Positions 52,457-61,939 are shown, counted from the stretch's first letter. The stretch is DNA of 64,000 bases from an uncultured Cytophagales bacterium (GCA_937911505.1 CALEMF010000015.1:1-64000); one strand, 5' to 3'. Notes: generated from the sequence alone by a model not told the origin. Program-made: numbers and translations.

Positions 52457-53791
52457 CTAGTCTTTCAATTTATCAGCCCAATTAAATCTGTCAGAGGGAG
52501 AAAACTTCCAAGGAGCCATGTTATTTTCTAAGTTCCCAAACATAGCATTCCAAGAAGAAGGCGTATCCGCCTGCTCCATAGTAATGAAGCGCCGTACATC
52601 TAGGATAATCGACAATGGGCTAATGTTAACGGGACAAGCTTCTACACAGGCATTACAGGTAGTACAAGCCATAATCTCTTCTTTGGTAATGAAGTCTCCA
52701 AAAAGTGTTTTCCCATTGTTAAGTGCTTCTTCTACGCTTTTACCCTTTTGTAGCTCTTTCCCCACATCTTCTAACCGATCCCTAGTTTCCATCATAATGG
52801 CCCGTGGCGACAGGTGCTTTCCTGTTTGGCTAGCAGGGCATTGCGCTGTACAGCGCCCGCATTCTGTACAAGAGTAGGCATCCATTAACTGCTTCCAAGT
52901 AAGGTCATTAATATCTTTAGCACCGAAAGTCATGTTTGTATCGGCAGGAGGCGCATCATTAGGGTTCATTAAGCCTAAAGCAATCTTTACCTCATTGGTG
53001 ATGGTAGGCATATTCTCCATATGGCCTTTTGGCTTTAGGTTAGAAAAGTAAGTATTTGGGAAAGCCAAAGCAATGTGTAAGTGCTTTGAATATGTCACGT
53101 AGATAGCAAAAGCGAGGATGCCTAAGATATGAAACCACCAAGCACCTCTTTCCAGTGCTACAAGCGCTTCTGTACCCATCCCATCAAAGAGGGGAATCAG
53201 AAACTGGCTAAAGACAAAAGCACCTACTGGTGGATAGTGAGGCACATCACGTGTTTGTAGAATGCTGTCGGTTGCGTTCATTGTGAGAAAAGCTGCCATC
53301 AAAATAATCTCAAAAACTAAGATGAGGTTGGCGTCTAAGGTGGGCCATTTTTTCATTTCCCAGCGCTTAAAGCGGCTTAAGTTTAAGACGTTTCTGCGAG
53401 CCAAGAACACTACACAAACCACCAACACCCCCACCGCTAAAAATTCAAAGAAATTGATAAGCGCACTATATAGGGTACTACCTAACAAAGGTGCAAAGAG
53501 GCGGTGCTCGCCTAAAATACCATCTAGTATAATTTCCAATACCTCTATATTAATGATTAGGAAGCCTGCATAGATAATGAAGTGCATCAAACCTACTAGT
53601 GGCTTGCTAAACATTTTGCCCTGTCCAAAAGCTACGAGTAGCATGGTTTTGAGCCGTTCTCCTTTTTGGCCCATTGGCCCGGTATCTTTCCCAATCAAAA
53701 TGGTTCTTTTGATAAGATTTACTCTTCTATAGATGAAAAAACCGGCTGCAGCGAGGCAAGCAAGAAATAATATTTGTGGTAAATAACTCAT
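52457..53791 (-). CDS. Membrane Fe-S protein, HdrC-like with NarI-like membrane domain
   Basis: 444 aa. The N-terminal 260 residues contain five or six membrane helices with His in the GLMHFIIYAGFLIIN and WWFHILGILAFAIYVTYSKHLH segments, a diheme cytochrome-b-like pattern. The C-terminal third carries two 4Fe-4S sites: CTECGRCTAQCPA and CTTCNACVEACPV. It pairs with the HdrB-like protein and probably passes electrons to or from the quinone pool. Intact. Confidence 0.88.
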   Translation of the reverse strand: MSYLPQILFLACLAAAGFFIYRRVNLIKRTILIGKDTGPMGQKGERLKTMLLVAFGQGKMFSKPLVGLMHFIIYAGFLIINIEVLEIILDGILGEHRLFAPLLGSTLYSALINFFEFLAVGVLVVCVVFLARRNVLNLSRFKRWEMKKWPTLDANLILVFEIILMAAFLTMNATDSILQTRDVPHYPPVGAFVFSQFLIPLFDGMGTEALVALERGAWWFHILGILAFAIYVTYSKHLHIALAFPNTYFSNLKPKGHMENMPTITNEVKIALGLMNPNDAPPADTNMTFGAKDINDLTWKQLMDAYSCTECGRCTAQCPASQTGKHLSPRAIMMETRDRLEDVGKELQKGKSVEEALNNGKTLFGDFITKEEIMACTTCNACVEACPVNISPLSIILDVRRFITMEQADTPSSWNAMFGNLENNMAPWKFSPSDRFNWADKLKD

Positions 53792-53845
53792 ATCGAAATA
53801 ATTAAAGAATTATAGCGTGTTTTAAGAAAAAATGTTAAAAATATA

Positions 53846-53877
53846 TTTGACACGTATCGGTCAAGCCTATATCTTTG
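53846..53877 (+). promoter_or_regulatory. Bacteroidota-type promoter of tRNA-Phe
   Basis: A -33 box TTTG (53846-53849) and a -7 box TATCTTTG (53870-53877) agree with TTTG-N19/20-TAnnTTTG with 20 bp between them. The predicted start is about 15 nt before the mature tRNA. This is the best match to the phylum's housekeeping promoter seen in the window. Confidence 0.75.
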
Positions 53878-53898
53878 CACCACTTTCAACAAAAAAAT

Positions 53899-53974
53899 GG
53901 TGCGGTAGCTCAGTTGGTAGAGCAAAGGACTGAAAATCCTTGTGTCGGCGGTTCGATCCCGCCCCACACCACCA
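53899..53974 (+). tRNA. tRNA-Phe (anticodon GAA)
   Basis: A 76-nt cloverleaf with encoded CCA. D stem GCTC/GAGC, anticodon stem AAGGA/TCCTT with loop CTGAAAA (anticodon GAA), T stem GGCGG/CCGCC with loop TTCGATC. Acceptor GGTGCGG against CCACACC has one mismatch, C5 against A68. The other strand's frame through it is the usual false ORF over a tRNA and is not a gene. Confidence 0.97.
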
Positions 53975-54004
53975 GCTCCTCAGTAGATGGGGAGCTTTTT
54001 TATT
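53974..54004 (+). terminator. Terminator of tRNA-Phe
   Basis: Arms AGCTCC (53974-53979) and GGAGCT (53991-53996) with an 11-nt loop, followed by TTTTTTATTTT. It begins at the last base of the CCA end, so processing must trim it. The remaining gap to 54181 shows no gene. Confidence 0.8.
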
Positions 54005-54181
54005 TTCCAGCAGATTTGTTCTATTCAACATCTTTTTGAGCTTCTTAGTTACCATTTGTATGGCTGTCTGTAAAATAACACCAGCATAGTACAAATTGAA
54101 GAACAAAAGTAAATAATTTAAGAAAAAGATAGTATGTGTGCAGAGTATTATTGCTTAGAATAGAACAATTCTAAATAATAC

Positions 54182-55066
54182 CTAAAGAATATACTTTAAT
54201 CTAACAATTTCTTTCTCTGTCAAGAATCGCCATTTGCCTCTTGGAAGGTCTTTTTTGGTAAGCCCTGCATAGACTGTTCGGTCGAGCTTAAGGACTTCGT
54301 AGCCTAAAGACTCAAAGATACGCCTTACGATACGATTACGACCTATATGTAGCTCTAACCCTACCTTTTTATCCTCTAATAACACAATTCTATCTACCGT
54401 AGCTTTACCATCCTCTAAAGTGACACCTCGCTGGATTTGATCAAAGGCTTCTTCGGTGAGAGACTTATCAAGCGTCACTTCATACACTTTACGAACCTGA
54501 TGGGAAGGATGGGTAAGTTTTTCTGCGAGTAGCCCGTCGTTAGTAAAAAGTAAAAGCCCTACTGTATTTCTATCAAGCCTACCAACAGGGTAGATACGTT
54601 CCTCACAAGCACGCTGTACTAAACTCATCACTGTTTTACGATCCTTGGGGTCGTCCATTGTAGTGATGTAGTTTTTAGGCTTGTTAAGAAGGACGTATAC
54701 AAGCTTTTCTTTCTTAATAGGCTCACCATTGTAGGTAACTGTATCAGAGGGGTTTACTTGATAGCCCATCTCTGTCACTGTTTGGCCATTTACTTGGATG
54801 AGCCCTTTTTGAATAAGGGTGTCTGCTTCACGCCTAGAGCAAATGCCTGCATTTGCGATGAAACGATTAAGGCGAACAGTCGTTTTCTTGGTATCTTCTT
54901 CTTTCTGAAGTTGATTGTATTTATGGAAGTTGTAGGTAGGAGTATCTTTGCTAAATTTTTTCCCCTTTTGATAAGAAGTCTTTTTCTTTCCGAACTTTTG
55001 TTCTTCTGTATGATTGCTTCGATTCGTTTTGCTGGTTCTTTCGTACTTTCTGTTTCTTTTCTTCAT
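54182..55066 (-). CDS. 23S rRNA-type pseudouridine synthase, RluB/RsuA family
   Basis: Start at ATG 55066 (MKKRNRKYERTSKTNRSN) gives 294 aa; an upstream extension is unlikely. A lysine-rich tail of about 75 residues precedes the S4 RNA-binding domain (VRLNRFIANAGICSRREAD...LIQKGLIQVNG). The catalytic motif is PVGRLDRNTVGLLLFTNDG with Asp165. Enzymes of this class modify U2605 (RluB) or U516 (RsuA); which one cannot be told with certainty. The long basic N-terminus is usual in Bacteroidota. scpB lies upstream. Confidence 0.9.
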   Translation of the reverse strand: MKKRNRKYERTSKTNRSNHTEEQKFGKKKTSYQKGKKFSKDTPTYNFHKYNQLQKEEDTKKTTVRLNRFIANAGICSRREADTLIQKGLIQVNGQTVTEMGYQVNPSDTVTYNGEPIKKEKLVYVLLNKPKNYITTMDDPKDRKTVMSLVQRACEERIYPVGRLDRNTVGLLLFTNDGLLAEKLTHPSHQVRKVYEVTLDKSLTEEAFDQIQRGVTLEDGKATVDRIVLLEDKKVGLELHIGRNRIVRRIFESLGYEVLKLDRTVYAGLTKKDLPRGKWRFLTEKEIVRLKYIL

Positions 55067-55173
55067 ACCTGATAAGTTTGCAGTATCACTACTGTATATT
55101 AAGTTTTTATCGATACAAAGATATAACAAAATAGAAAGAAGGTACTATAAATCTGGCTTATTAAAGAAAGTAG

Positions 55174-55734
55174 CTAGCCCTTATCTTCGCCAATGGTGTT
55201 TTCGTTAGGAGTAATGTCCTTAGGTTGAGGGAGGTCTTTAAGGCTATTTATGCCAAAGTAGTCCATAAACTTGTCGCTTGTACCATATAGCAGTGGGCGA
55301 CCGATGGCTTCTGATTTTCCTTTGATGGTTACTAGCTCTTTTTCTAGTAGTTTCTGTATGGCGTAATCACAATTAACCCCTCTAATCTTCTCTACTTCGG
55401 TTTTAGTAATGGGTTGTTTGTAGGCAACGATTGCTAGTGTTTCTATAGCAGAGGTAGACAGCCTCTTTTTTGACTTTTGTTTGAGTAGAATACTGATACT
55501 TGCTTGATAGGCAGGTTTGGTAAGAAATTGATAACCACCCCCTATGTGGTGTATCTGAAAAGAATAAATATCTGCCTCGAATTTCTCTATGAGGCTATCG
55601 ATTGCCTGAGCGATTGTTTCTTCAGGAATATCTGCCTCAAACATTTCCATTAAGCACTGTTGTATTTCGGCCAGTGTAATGGAAGAAGGAGAACAAAATA
55701 TAAGCGCTTCAACGTGATTTTGTAGGAAGTCCAT
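55174..55734 (-). CDS. scpB: Segregation and condensation protein B
   Basis: 186 aa with the two winged-helix domains of ScpB: VEALIFCSPSSITLAEIQQCL at the start and KSKKRLSTSAIETLAIVAYKQPITKTEVEKIRGVNCDYAIQKLLEKELV in the middle, the most conserved segment (LAIVAYKQP..K.E.E.IRG). With ScpA and SMC it compacts chromosomes. scpA is not next to it here. Read in the same direction as the pseudouridine synthase gene, a common pairing. Confidence 0.95.
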   Translation of the reverse strand: MDFLQNHVEALIFCSPSSITLAEIQQCLMEMFEADIPEETIAQAIDSLIEKFEADIYSFQIHHIGGGYQFLTKPAYQASISILLKQKSKKRLSTSAIETLAIVAYKQPITKTEVEKIRGVNCDYAIQKLLEKELVTIKGKSEAIGRPLLYGTSDKFMDYFGINSLKDLPQPKDITPNENTIGEDKG

Positions 55735-55785
55735 ACTTCTGTAATGGGCTATTTATATTGAACAAACGATATCGGTCACAATTCG

Positions 55786-56184
55786 TTAATCTTGCTTGCT
55801 CAATTTTGCCTCTATCGAGTGCTGCGTATGGGGCACTACACGTAAACGTTCTTTAGGAATCAGTTTATTGGTATCTATACAAATACCGTACGTACCATTT
55901 TTGATACGGATAAGGGCGTGCTCCAGTTGTACGATAAACTTTTGTTGTCTTGCCGCAAGCTGGTTGATATTCTCCCTTTCCAAAGTGTCGGCGCCATCTT
56001 CCAAGAGTTTAGAGTTGCTAGATGTTTCGTCTGTACCAGAGTCATTACGTTTGCTCAGCGTTTCTTTGAGGTCTTGTAGCTCTTGTTTGGCCTGCGCCAA
56101 TTTATTGAGAATAAGCTCCTCAAACTCTTTCAACTCTTCTTCAGAGTAGCGTGTTTTCTCGTTAGATGTGTTCTTATCTTCCAT
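55786..56184 (-). CDS. DksA/TraR-family protein with degenerate zinc finger
   Basis: 132 aa: a coiled-coil of about 90 residues (EELKEFEELILNKLAQAKQELQDLKETL) and the finger region YGICIDTNKLIPKERLRVVPHTQHSIEAK. The latter keeps the order of DksA (YG.C...G..I...RL...P....C..C) but only one Cys remains, so it cannot bind zinc the usual way. DksA-like proteins enter the RNA polymerase secondary channel and tune the stringent response. Degenerate fingers of this sort are usual in this phylum. Its 245-bp upstream region diverges to the STAS gene. Confidence 0.85.
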   Translation of the reverse strand: MEDKNTSNEKTRYSEEELKEFEELILNKLAQAKQELQDLKETLSKRNDSGTDETSSNSKLLEDGADTLERENINQLAARQQKFIVQLEHALIRIKNGTYGICIDTNKLIPKERLRVVPHTQHSIEAKLSKQD

Positions 56185-56429
56185 ATCAAGTAATATATCA
56201 ATAATTTAGAGAAGTCAAATTTTGTCGCAAAATAAGCAGTATAAAAAGAAAAGAAAAAAAATATCCATTTTATTTTGCGAATACATATTTATAAGTTTTT
56301 ATATGTATTTTTGAGCTAGTAATAGATAAATATTCTGTAATATTAAGAAAACACTCCCGTAAAATTTGCTTCTTTAAAGCATTCGTTTTTAGTAACTTTT
56401 ACGTAAAGTATAACGTATAGAAAAGTACG

Positions 56430-56777
56430 ATGAAAATAGATACACAGAAGGAATCTTCTTTTTATATCATTGCTATTGATGGCGATCTAGATGCCTCTTC
56501 TTCTATTGTACTAGATACCGCCATTATGGAGGCCATTGGTAGGGATGAGAAAGCTATCTTGTTTGACTGTAACGCTTTAAGCTACATTTCGTCTGCGGGC
56601 TTGGGTGTTTTTATGTCTTACTTAAATGAGTTTGAACAACAGCAGATTTACTCAGCCTTGTATAGCTTAAACCCTAAAGTGAAAAATGTATTCGAAATAT
56701 TAGGTTTAGATCAACTAATTCAGATTTATGCAGATAAGCAAGAGGCTATTTCCCGTTTTAATGCAGCAGAGCTATAA
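56430..56777 (+). CDS. Anti-sigma factor antagonist (STAS, SpoIIAA-like)
   Basis: 115 aa. STAS core: FYIIAIDGDLDASSSIVLDTAI, AILFDCNALSYISSAGLGVFMSYL with Ser at the phosphorylation site (SSAG), and NVFEILGLDQLI. Partner of the kinase-type anti-sigma protein encoded immediately downstream (17-bp overlap). Together they form a partner-switching module; the target sigma factor is not in the window. Confidence 0.92.
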   Translation: MKIDTQKESSFYIIAIDGDLDASSSIVLDTAIMEAIGRDEKAILFDCNALSYISSAGLGVFMSYLNEFEQQQIYSALYSLNPKVKNVFEILGLDQLIQIYADKQEAISRFNAAEL

Positions 56778-57186
56778 GACATATTGCCAGAGAAATAACT
56801 TAAAGCACATTAGAGCCTTCGTAGAGAAAACCCTCGCTAATACTACTCTTTCGGACATTGAGATTAATCAAATTGTATTAGCCGTGGATGAGATATGTGC
56901 CAATCTCATTATTCACTCTCAGAAGGGGAATCCTAAAGCAGAGATGGAAATTATTATTGAGTGCCTCCCTGAAGAAATTATCTTTCAAATTATTGACTTT
57001 GATGCCTCTTTTTTCGATTTCTCTGCTTATAAAGAACCCACTATTACAGGTATTAAAAAGGAAGGTAGAAAAGGCGGTATGGGCTTACTACTTGTTAACT
57101 CTATTATGGATGAAGTGGAAGTGGTACACCGACACAATACCAACACGTGGTATTTGACTAAAAAAATCGGATTAGCTACTACTTAA
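56761..57186 (+). CDS. Anti-sigma serine kinase, HATPase (RsbW-like)
   Basis: Start at ATG 56761 (MQQSYKTYCQRNNLKHIRAFVEK); an in-frame ATG 33 bp upstream is less likely. 141 aa of GHKL ATPase fold: VLAVDEICANLIIHSQKG (N-box), IIDFDASFFDF (G1-like) and GRKGGMGLLLVNSIMDEV (G2). Partner to the STAS protein upstream, and probably phosphorylates its SSAG serine. Regulates general stress or envelope transcription in known systems. Confidence 0.9.
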   Translation: MQQSYKTYCQRNNLKHIRAFVEKTLANTTLSDIEINQIVLAVDEICANLIIHSQKGNPKAEMEIIIECLPEEIIFQIIDFDASFFDFSAYKEPTITGIKKEGRKGGMGLLLVNSIMDEVEVVHRHNTNTWYLTKKIGLATT

Positions 57187-57378
57187 TGGCCATTTTTCGG
57201 ATGTATTTGTATTTCCTACTTTACAGACAAGCTAAATTTGCTGAAAACACCTCTTATTCTCACATTTTCTAGTAAACTCCCTCAGGCTATTTCAATTAGA
57301 GCAAAAAAATAGTTAAAATTGCAATCGTTTTAAATATAACACAATCTAAAAGACCAAGCAGGAAATTAAAAAACTATT

Positions 57379-59697
57379 ATGAAGCGATATTTTGCCTACT
57401 TACTCATAGGTTCATTTGGCTTGATAGTGGGTTGTAAAACATCTAATGTAGCGAAGAAAGCAAATGGTAAGGATCCTATCATTGCTTATTTGGGCGACTA
57501 CCCCATTTATCAGTCAGATTTTCAGTACGTTTACGAGAAAAACACCAACAACAAAGACAGCGCTTATACAGCGCAAAGCCTAAAAGAGTACTTGAAATTA
57601 TACCTAAACTTTAAGCTGAAGGTATTAGACGCCAAGGCACAAGGGGTTGACACCACCCAAACCTTCAAAGCAGAACTAGCCGGTTATGAAGCACAATTAG
57701 CTAAACCTTATTTACGAGCAAAGGAAGTAAATGAAAAGCTAGTAGAACAAGCCTACGAGCGCCTTAAGCAGGAAGTAAATGCTTCTCACATACTCATAAA
57801 AATATCTCCTGAAGCAGAGCCCGCCGATACGCTAGCAGCTTACAAGAAAATAGCTGATATCAAAAAGAAAGCACAAAAAGGAGAAGACTTTGGACAGCTA
57901 GCCGCTAATTATTCTGAAGATCCCTCTGCAAGTATGAATAAGGGAAACTTAGGCTACTTTACAGCTTTACAAATGGTTTATCCTTTTGAGCAAGTTGCTT
58001 ACCAAACCCCTGTTGGAGAAGTATCTGATATTTTACGTACCGACTTTGGCTATCATATCTTAAAAGTACACGATCGTCGCCCTACTAGCGGGAAGTTAAA
58101 AGTAGCCCACATTATGCTTAAGACGGCTAAAGGGCAGTCAGTAGCAGATTCTGTAGCCACAAGAGAAAGAATTTTTGAAATATACAAGCGCCTAGAAGAC
58201 GGAGAACCTTGGGACAAGCTATGTCAGCAATTCTCAGAAGATATGAACTCTAAGAAAAAAAATGGCGAGTTACCTGTCTTCTCTATTGGTACCATTATTC
58301 CTGAATTTGAGCAAGCAGCTTTCTCACTAGAAAAGGAAGGTGAATATACCGAGCCAGTGTATACCGCTTACGGTTGGCATATTATCAAACTATTAGAGAA
58401 AGTCACCTTGGAACCCTTCGTGGAGTTGGAGCCCTTACTGACTCAGAAAGTGAGCAAAGATTCACGCTCTGATGTAAGCGAGGCAGCTCTTATTAGTAGA
58501 TTAAAAGAAGAGAACAACTTTAGTTACAACCGAAAAGTACTAGCTAGTGCGCTAGAGCAAGCCGATACTAACCTTTTTACAGCACAGTGGAAATATAGAG
58601 CAAGTGATTTACTACAAAAAGAACTGCTTTCTTTTAGTCATCCAGCAGTAACGGAGGAAGGTACATACACAGTAAAAGATTTTTTTGAGTACCTCGTAGC
58701 ACAGCAACAAGCACGTAACGACATCAAAACACCTTCCTACTATATGCAGGTCTATTTTGATCGCTTTGTAGAAGAAAAAGCTATTGCCTTTGAGAAAGAT
58801 CATCTAGCTGAAAAGCACGAAGAGTATAGAATGCTTGCTAAAGAATACAAAGAAGGGATGATGCTTTTCCAAATGATGAATGATAATGTATGGGGAAAAG
58901 CTATTCGTGACACAGCAGGAGCTCGGGAATACTATCAAACACAACAAGAGCAATACATGTGGAAAAAGCGGGTGAAGGCAATCGTATATGATGCTGCTGA
59001 CGAACAGGTGCTCAAGCAAGTACTCAAGAAGAAAGATCAAAAGATGTTTAAAGTACCTGATTTTACAGTGGCGACGATCTTTTTTGAGAAAAATAGTGCA
59101 ACCATCCCTAATGCTTCCTTATCTTCTCTTAATGCTTTGGTAAACTATTTGCTGAGCGATAAAACAAATAAAGTAGAAATAGGAGGCCATATAGACCCAC
59201 TAGAAAAAGCTGCCGTAGCAGCACAGAGAATAGAAGCGATCAGTAATTACCTTGACAAAAGAGGTGTAAACAAGACACAAATCATCCAAAAAAACTTTGG
59301 AAAGTACCAACCCCTTTCTAGAACAGACCGCACCAAAAATCGGCGAACTACATTTACCGTGTATGCTACTAGTATAGAAACACTTGAAAAGCAATTTAAT
59401 CAAGAACAGCCGCTTAACTTAAAAATTACGCAAGGGGTTTTCCAAAAAGGAGACAATGATTATATAGATAGTATCGTTTGGAAAGAAGGAGATACCCGAT
59501 TGCAAAAGAATGATCGTTGGATTTATATCAATATAGAAAAAGTGGAGGCGCCTCGTCGCAAAACTTTTGAAGAAGCAAGAGGGTACGTGATTTCTGATTA
59601 TCAGAACTACCTAGAAGAGCAGTGGGTAGAGCAGCTTAAAGTAAGGTATCCGATTCGAGTAGAAGAAGCGACATTTCAAGATTTAGTAAAGGAGTAG
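57379..59697 (+). CDS. Lipoprotein PPIase: two parvulin domains fused to an OmpA-like domain
   Basis: 772 aa with lipobox IVGC. Two parvulin domains at residues about 133-225 (NASHILIKISPEAEP...GYFTALQMVYPFEQVA...GYHILKVHDR) and 240-340 (KVAHIMLKTAKG...GTIIPEFEQAAF...GWHIIKLLE). Residues about 563-665 read IFFEKNSATIPNASL, KVEIGGHIDPLEKAAVAAQRIEAI and NRRTTFTV, the OmpA-type peptidoglycan-binding pattern (GH.D, NRR). A helical chaperone end follows. Role: outer-membrane-protein folding in the periplasm, possibly held to the wall. First of the three-gene PPIase series. Confidence 0.85.
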   Translation: MKRYFAYLLIGSFGLIVGCKTSNVAKKANGKDPIIAYLGDYPIYQSDFQYVYEKNTNNKDSAYTAQSLKEYLKLYLNFKLKVLDAKAQGVDTTQTFKAELAGYEAQLAKPYLRAKEVNEKLVEQAYERLKQEVNASHILIKISPEAEPADTLAAYKKIADIKKKAQKGEDFGQLAANYSEDPSASMNKGNLGYFTALQMVYPFEQVAYQTPVGEVSDILRTDFGYHILKVHDRRPTSGKLKVAHIMLKTAKGQSVADSVATRERIFEIYKRLEDGEPWDKLCQQFSEDMNSKKKNGELPVFSIGTIIPEFEQAAFSLEKEGEYTEPVYTAYGWHIIKLLEKVTLEPFVELEPLLTQKVSKDSRSDVSEAALISRLKEENNFSYNRKVLASALEQADTNLFTAQWKYRASDLLQKELLSFSHPAVTEEGTYTVKDFFEYLVAQQQARNDIKTPSYYMQVYFDRFVEEKAIAFEKDHLAEKHEEYRMLAKEYKEGMMLFQMMNDNVWGKAIRDTAGAREYYQTQQEQYMWKKRVKAIVYDAADEQVLKQVLKKKDQKMFKVPDFTVATIFFEKNSATIPNASLSSLNALVNYLLSDKTNKVEIGGHIDPLEKAAVAAQRIEAISNYLDKRGVNKTQIIQKNFGKYQPLSRTDRTKNRRTTFTVYATSIETLEKQFNQEQPLNLKITQGVFQKGDNDYIDSIVWKEGDTRLQKNDRWIYINIEKVEAPRRKTFEEARGYVISDYQNYLEEQWVEQLKVRYPIRVEEATFQDLVKE

Positions 59698-59706
59698 TAG
59701 TATTTT

Positions 59707-60600
59707 ATGAATATACCAAACAAAAAGATAAGAAGAAGCAGTATCCTGTACCTTGGTTGGCTTATACTCTTATGGACGAGTTGGGGGTGTAAAGAGCAAT
59801 CTACTACGCAAGATTGGGTGGCGCGTGTAGGAGAAAACTACTTGTATGAAGAAGAACTGGCAGATATTATTCCATCAGGTGTATCAGCGCAAGACAGCCT
59901 CAATATGGCCGAGCGCTATATAGATAAGTGGATTAGTAGAAAACTGCTCCTCGAAAATGCACAAGAAAACACAGAGTATAATATACAGGAAATCAATAAA
60001 AAAGTAGAAGATTACAGGTACGCCTTGATTACCTATGAGTTTGAGAAGAAATACCTCGACGATAAGTTGAAAACTGAAATTACCTCTGCTGAGGTAGAAA
60101 AGTTTTATGAAGAGAATTTATCAGAATTTGAGTTAAAGCAACCTATCGTGAAAGGGAGATTTGTGAAGATAACAAAAAAGGCGAAACTGCCCAGCGGGTT
60201 TAAAGATTGGCTACGTTCCGAAAAGGAAGGAGACCTACAAAAACTGAAAGAATATTGTTATACAAATGCAGATGCCTTTAACTTAGAAGACTCACTCTGG
60301 CTGGCTTTTGATGAATTGATTCAGCAGACCCCGCTGGAGAGTATTCCTAACAAGGTGAACTTTCTTAAGTTTAACCAATTTGTAGAAACGGCTGATACTT
60401 CTCATCACTACTACTTGTATATCAAGGATTATAAAATTGCTGATCAGATATCACCAATAGAGTTTGTAGAAGATCGTATTAAAAGCATGATTATCAATCA
60501 GCGAAAAACACAGCTTATCAAAGAATTAGAAACAGACTTATACCAAAAAGCAGAAAAAGAAAATAAAATTGAATTGTACAAAGCAAAAGAAGATGAGTAG
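59707..60600 (+). CDS. SurA-like chaperone lipoprotein without a parvulin domain
   Basis: 297 aa. Lipobox-type end after SILYLGWLILLWTSWGC. The N-terminal WVARVGENYLYEEELADII...YIDKWISRKLLLENA matches the SurA chaperone start, and helical segments follow, but no parvulin core (GG.LGW, FGYH) is seen. Starts 9 bp after the previous stop and overlaps the next by 8 bp, so it is cotranscribed. Likely a holdase that works with the two neighbouring PPIases in outer-membrane biogenesis. Confidence 0.75.
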   Translation: MNIPNKKIRRSSILYLGWLILLWTSWGCKEQSTTQDWVARVGENYLYEEELADIIPSGVSAQDSLNMAERYIDKWISRKLLLENAQENTEYNIQEINKKVEDYRYALITYEFEKKYLDDKLKTEITSAEVEKFYEENLSEFELKQPIVKGRFVKITKKAKLPSGFKDWLRSEKEGDLQKLKEYCYTNADAFNLEDSLWLAFDELIQQTPLESIPNKVNFLKFNQFVETADTSHHYYLYIKDYKIADQISPIEFVEDRIKSMIINQRKTQLIKELETDLYQKAEKENKIELYKAKEDE

Positions 60601-61939
60601 TATGAGAAGAGGTATCATTTTATGGGTGATAGGATTTATGTACGCAGGAGCGCTAATGGGACAAGACCAACGCTTGGACGAAGTGATTGTAAAAGTAGAT
60701 AACCATATAATTTTACTATCCGATTTAGAACTTAATTTTGCACAACTCGTAGCAGAAGAGCGCGTTCCCAATACCCCACAAGCCAAATGTCAAATCTTGC
60801 AGAGTTTGGTCATCAATAAATTATTTTTAGCGAAAGCAGAGATAGACTCCGTCACAGTAGATGACCAGCTAGTTGAGCTAGAAACAGAAGAACGCATGAA
60901 ACAGTTGTTGGCAGGGAGAGATCCTAAAATCTTGGAGGAGTTATACGGAAAGCCTGTCGAAGCACTCAAAGAAGAGTTGAGAACTTCTCTGAAAGAAGAT
61001 AAAATTGTGAAAAGAATGCGTAGTCAAATTACTTCAGAGGTATCGATTACTCCGAGTGAAGTTAAAAAATACTTTAAAGAGCTAGATAGTACCATTGTCT
61101 ATAAAACAGAAGTAGAGCTAGCACAGATTGTACGTATTCCAGAAGTAGATCAAAAAGAGAAAAGGCGCATCAAAAGTAAGATGGAAGATTTGCGTAAACG
61201 TATTGTAGAAGGAGGTGAAAGCTTTGAAGATTTGGCCCGCGTCTATTGCGAAGACGGCTCCCGTAATGAAGGAGGAGACTTAGGGTGGCTCTCTAGAGGG
61301 CGATCTGTACCTGAATTTGAGGCAGTAGTTTTCAAATTAAAACCCGACCAAGTATCGAAAGTAATTGAAACTCCTTTTGGCTATCATATCGTAAAACTTG
61401 TAGGACGTAGAGGAGATGAGTACAGAGCACGTCACATTCTTATGATGCCTGACTGGGATAAGGTGAATGTGCTGCCTGCTAAGAACTTCTTAGATAGCCT
61501 TAGAACAGAAATATTACGAGACAGCATCACTTTCCAAGCCGCTGCTACTGAGTATTCCGATGATCGCGGAGCAATGAGTACCAATACCGCCGCCAATGGA
61601 GGATTCTTTCAACAACCTGATGGAAGCATACGTGTAAAAACAGAGACCCTAGATACTTACGTCTATCAAGCCATAGATCGGATGAAAGAAGGAGATATCT
61701 CAGAGTCTAGTTCTTTTAGAACACCCGATGGTAAAACAGCGTATCGTATTTTATATTTAAAGAAACGCTACCCAGCGCACGTAGCCGACCTTAAAAGAGA
61801 TTATGAGAAGATACAAGCAGCAGCGCTGGCAGACAAGCAGAGTAAGCAATTGCTAGAATGGTTTCATGAAGCGAAGAAAGATGTCTACATAGACATAGAC
61901 GATCGCTACGATCAGTGTAGTATCTTAGGTATTCAGTAA
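60593..61939 (+). CDS. surA: Periplasmic PPIase / chaperone, SurA-like
   Basis: Start ATG 60593 (MSSMRRGIILWVIGF) overlaps the previous stop; ATG 60602 is an alternative, and the upstream TTG is unlikely. Signal peptide ends near LMGQ. A SurA N-domain (DEVIVKVDNHIILLSDLELNFAQL) is followed by parvulin domain 1 (AQIVRIPEVD..., GGDLGWLSRGRSVPEFEAVVF, FGYHIVKLVGRR) and a second, weaker one (RARHILMMPD...GGFFQQPDGS). It helps outer-membrane proteins fold. Third gene of the PPIase series. MoxR follows after 32 bp. Confidence 0.88.
   Translation: MSSMRRGIILWVIGFMYAGALMGQDQRLDEVIVKVDNHIILLSDLELNFAQLVAEERVPNTPQAKCQILQSLVINKLFLAKAEIDSVTVDDQLVELETEERMKQLLAGRDPKILEELYGKPVEALKEELRTSLKEDKIVKRMRSQITSEVSITPSEVKKYFKELDSTIVYKTEVELAQIVRIPEVDQKEKRRIKSKMEDLRKRIVEGGESFEDLARVYCEDGSRNEGGDLGWLSRGRSVPEFEAVVFKLKPDQVSKVIETPFGYHIVKLVGRRGDEYRARHILMMPDWDKVNVLPAKNFLDSLRTEILRDSITFQAAATEYSDDRGAMSTNTAANGGFFQQPDGSIRVKTETLDTYVYQAIDRMKEGDISESSSFRTPDGKTAYRILYLKKRYPAHVADLKRDYEKIQAAALADKQSKQLLEWFHEAKKDVYIDIDDRYDQCSILGIQ

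Noticed and set aside
53867-54106. Minus-strand ORF across the tRNA-Phe gene
   Set aside because: It contains SNRRHKDFQSFALPTELPH, the usual false translation of the antisense of a tRNA; no start signal or family supports it.
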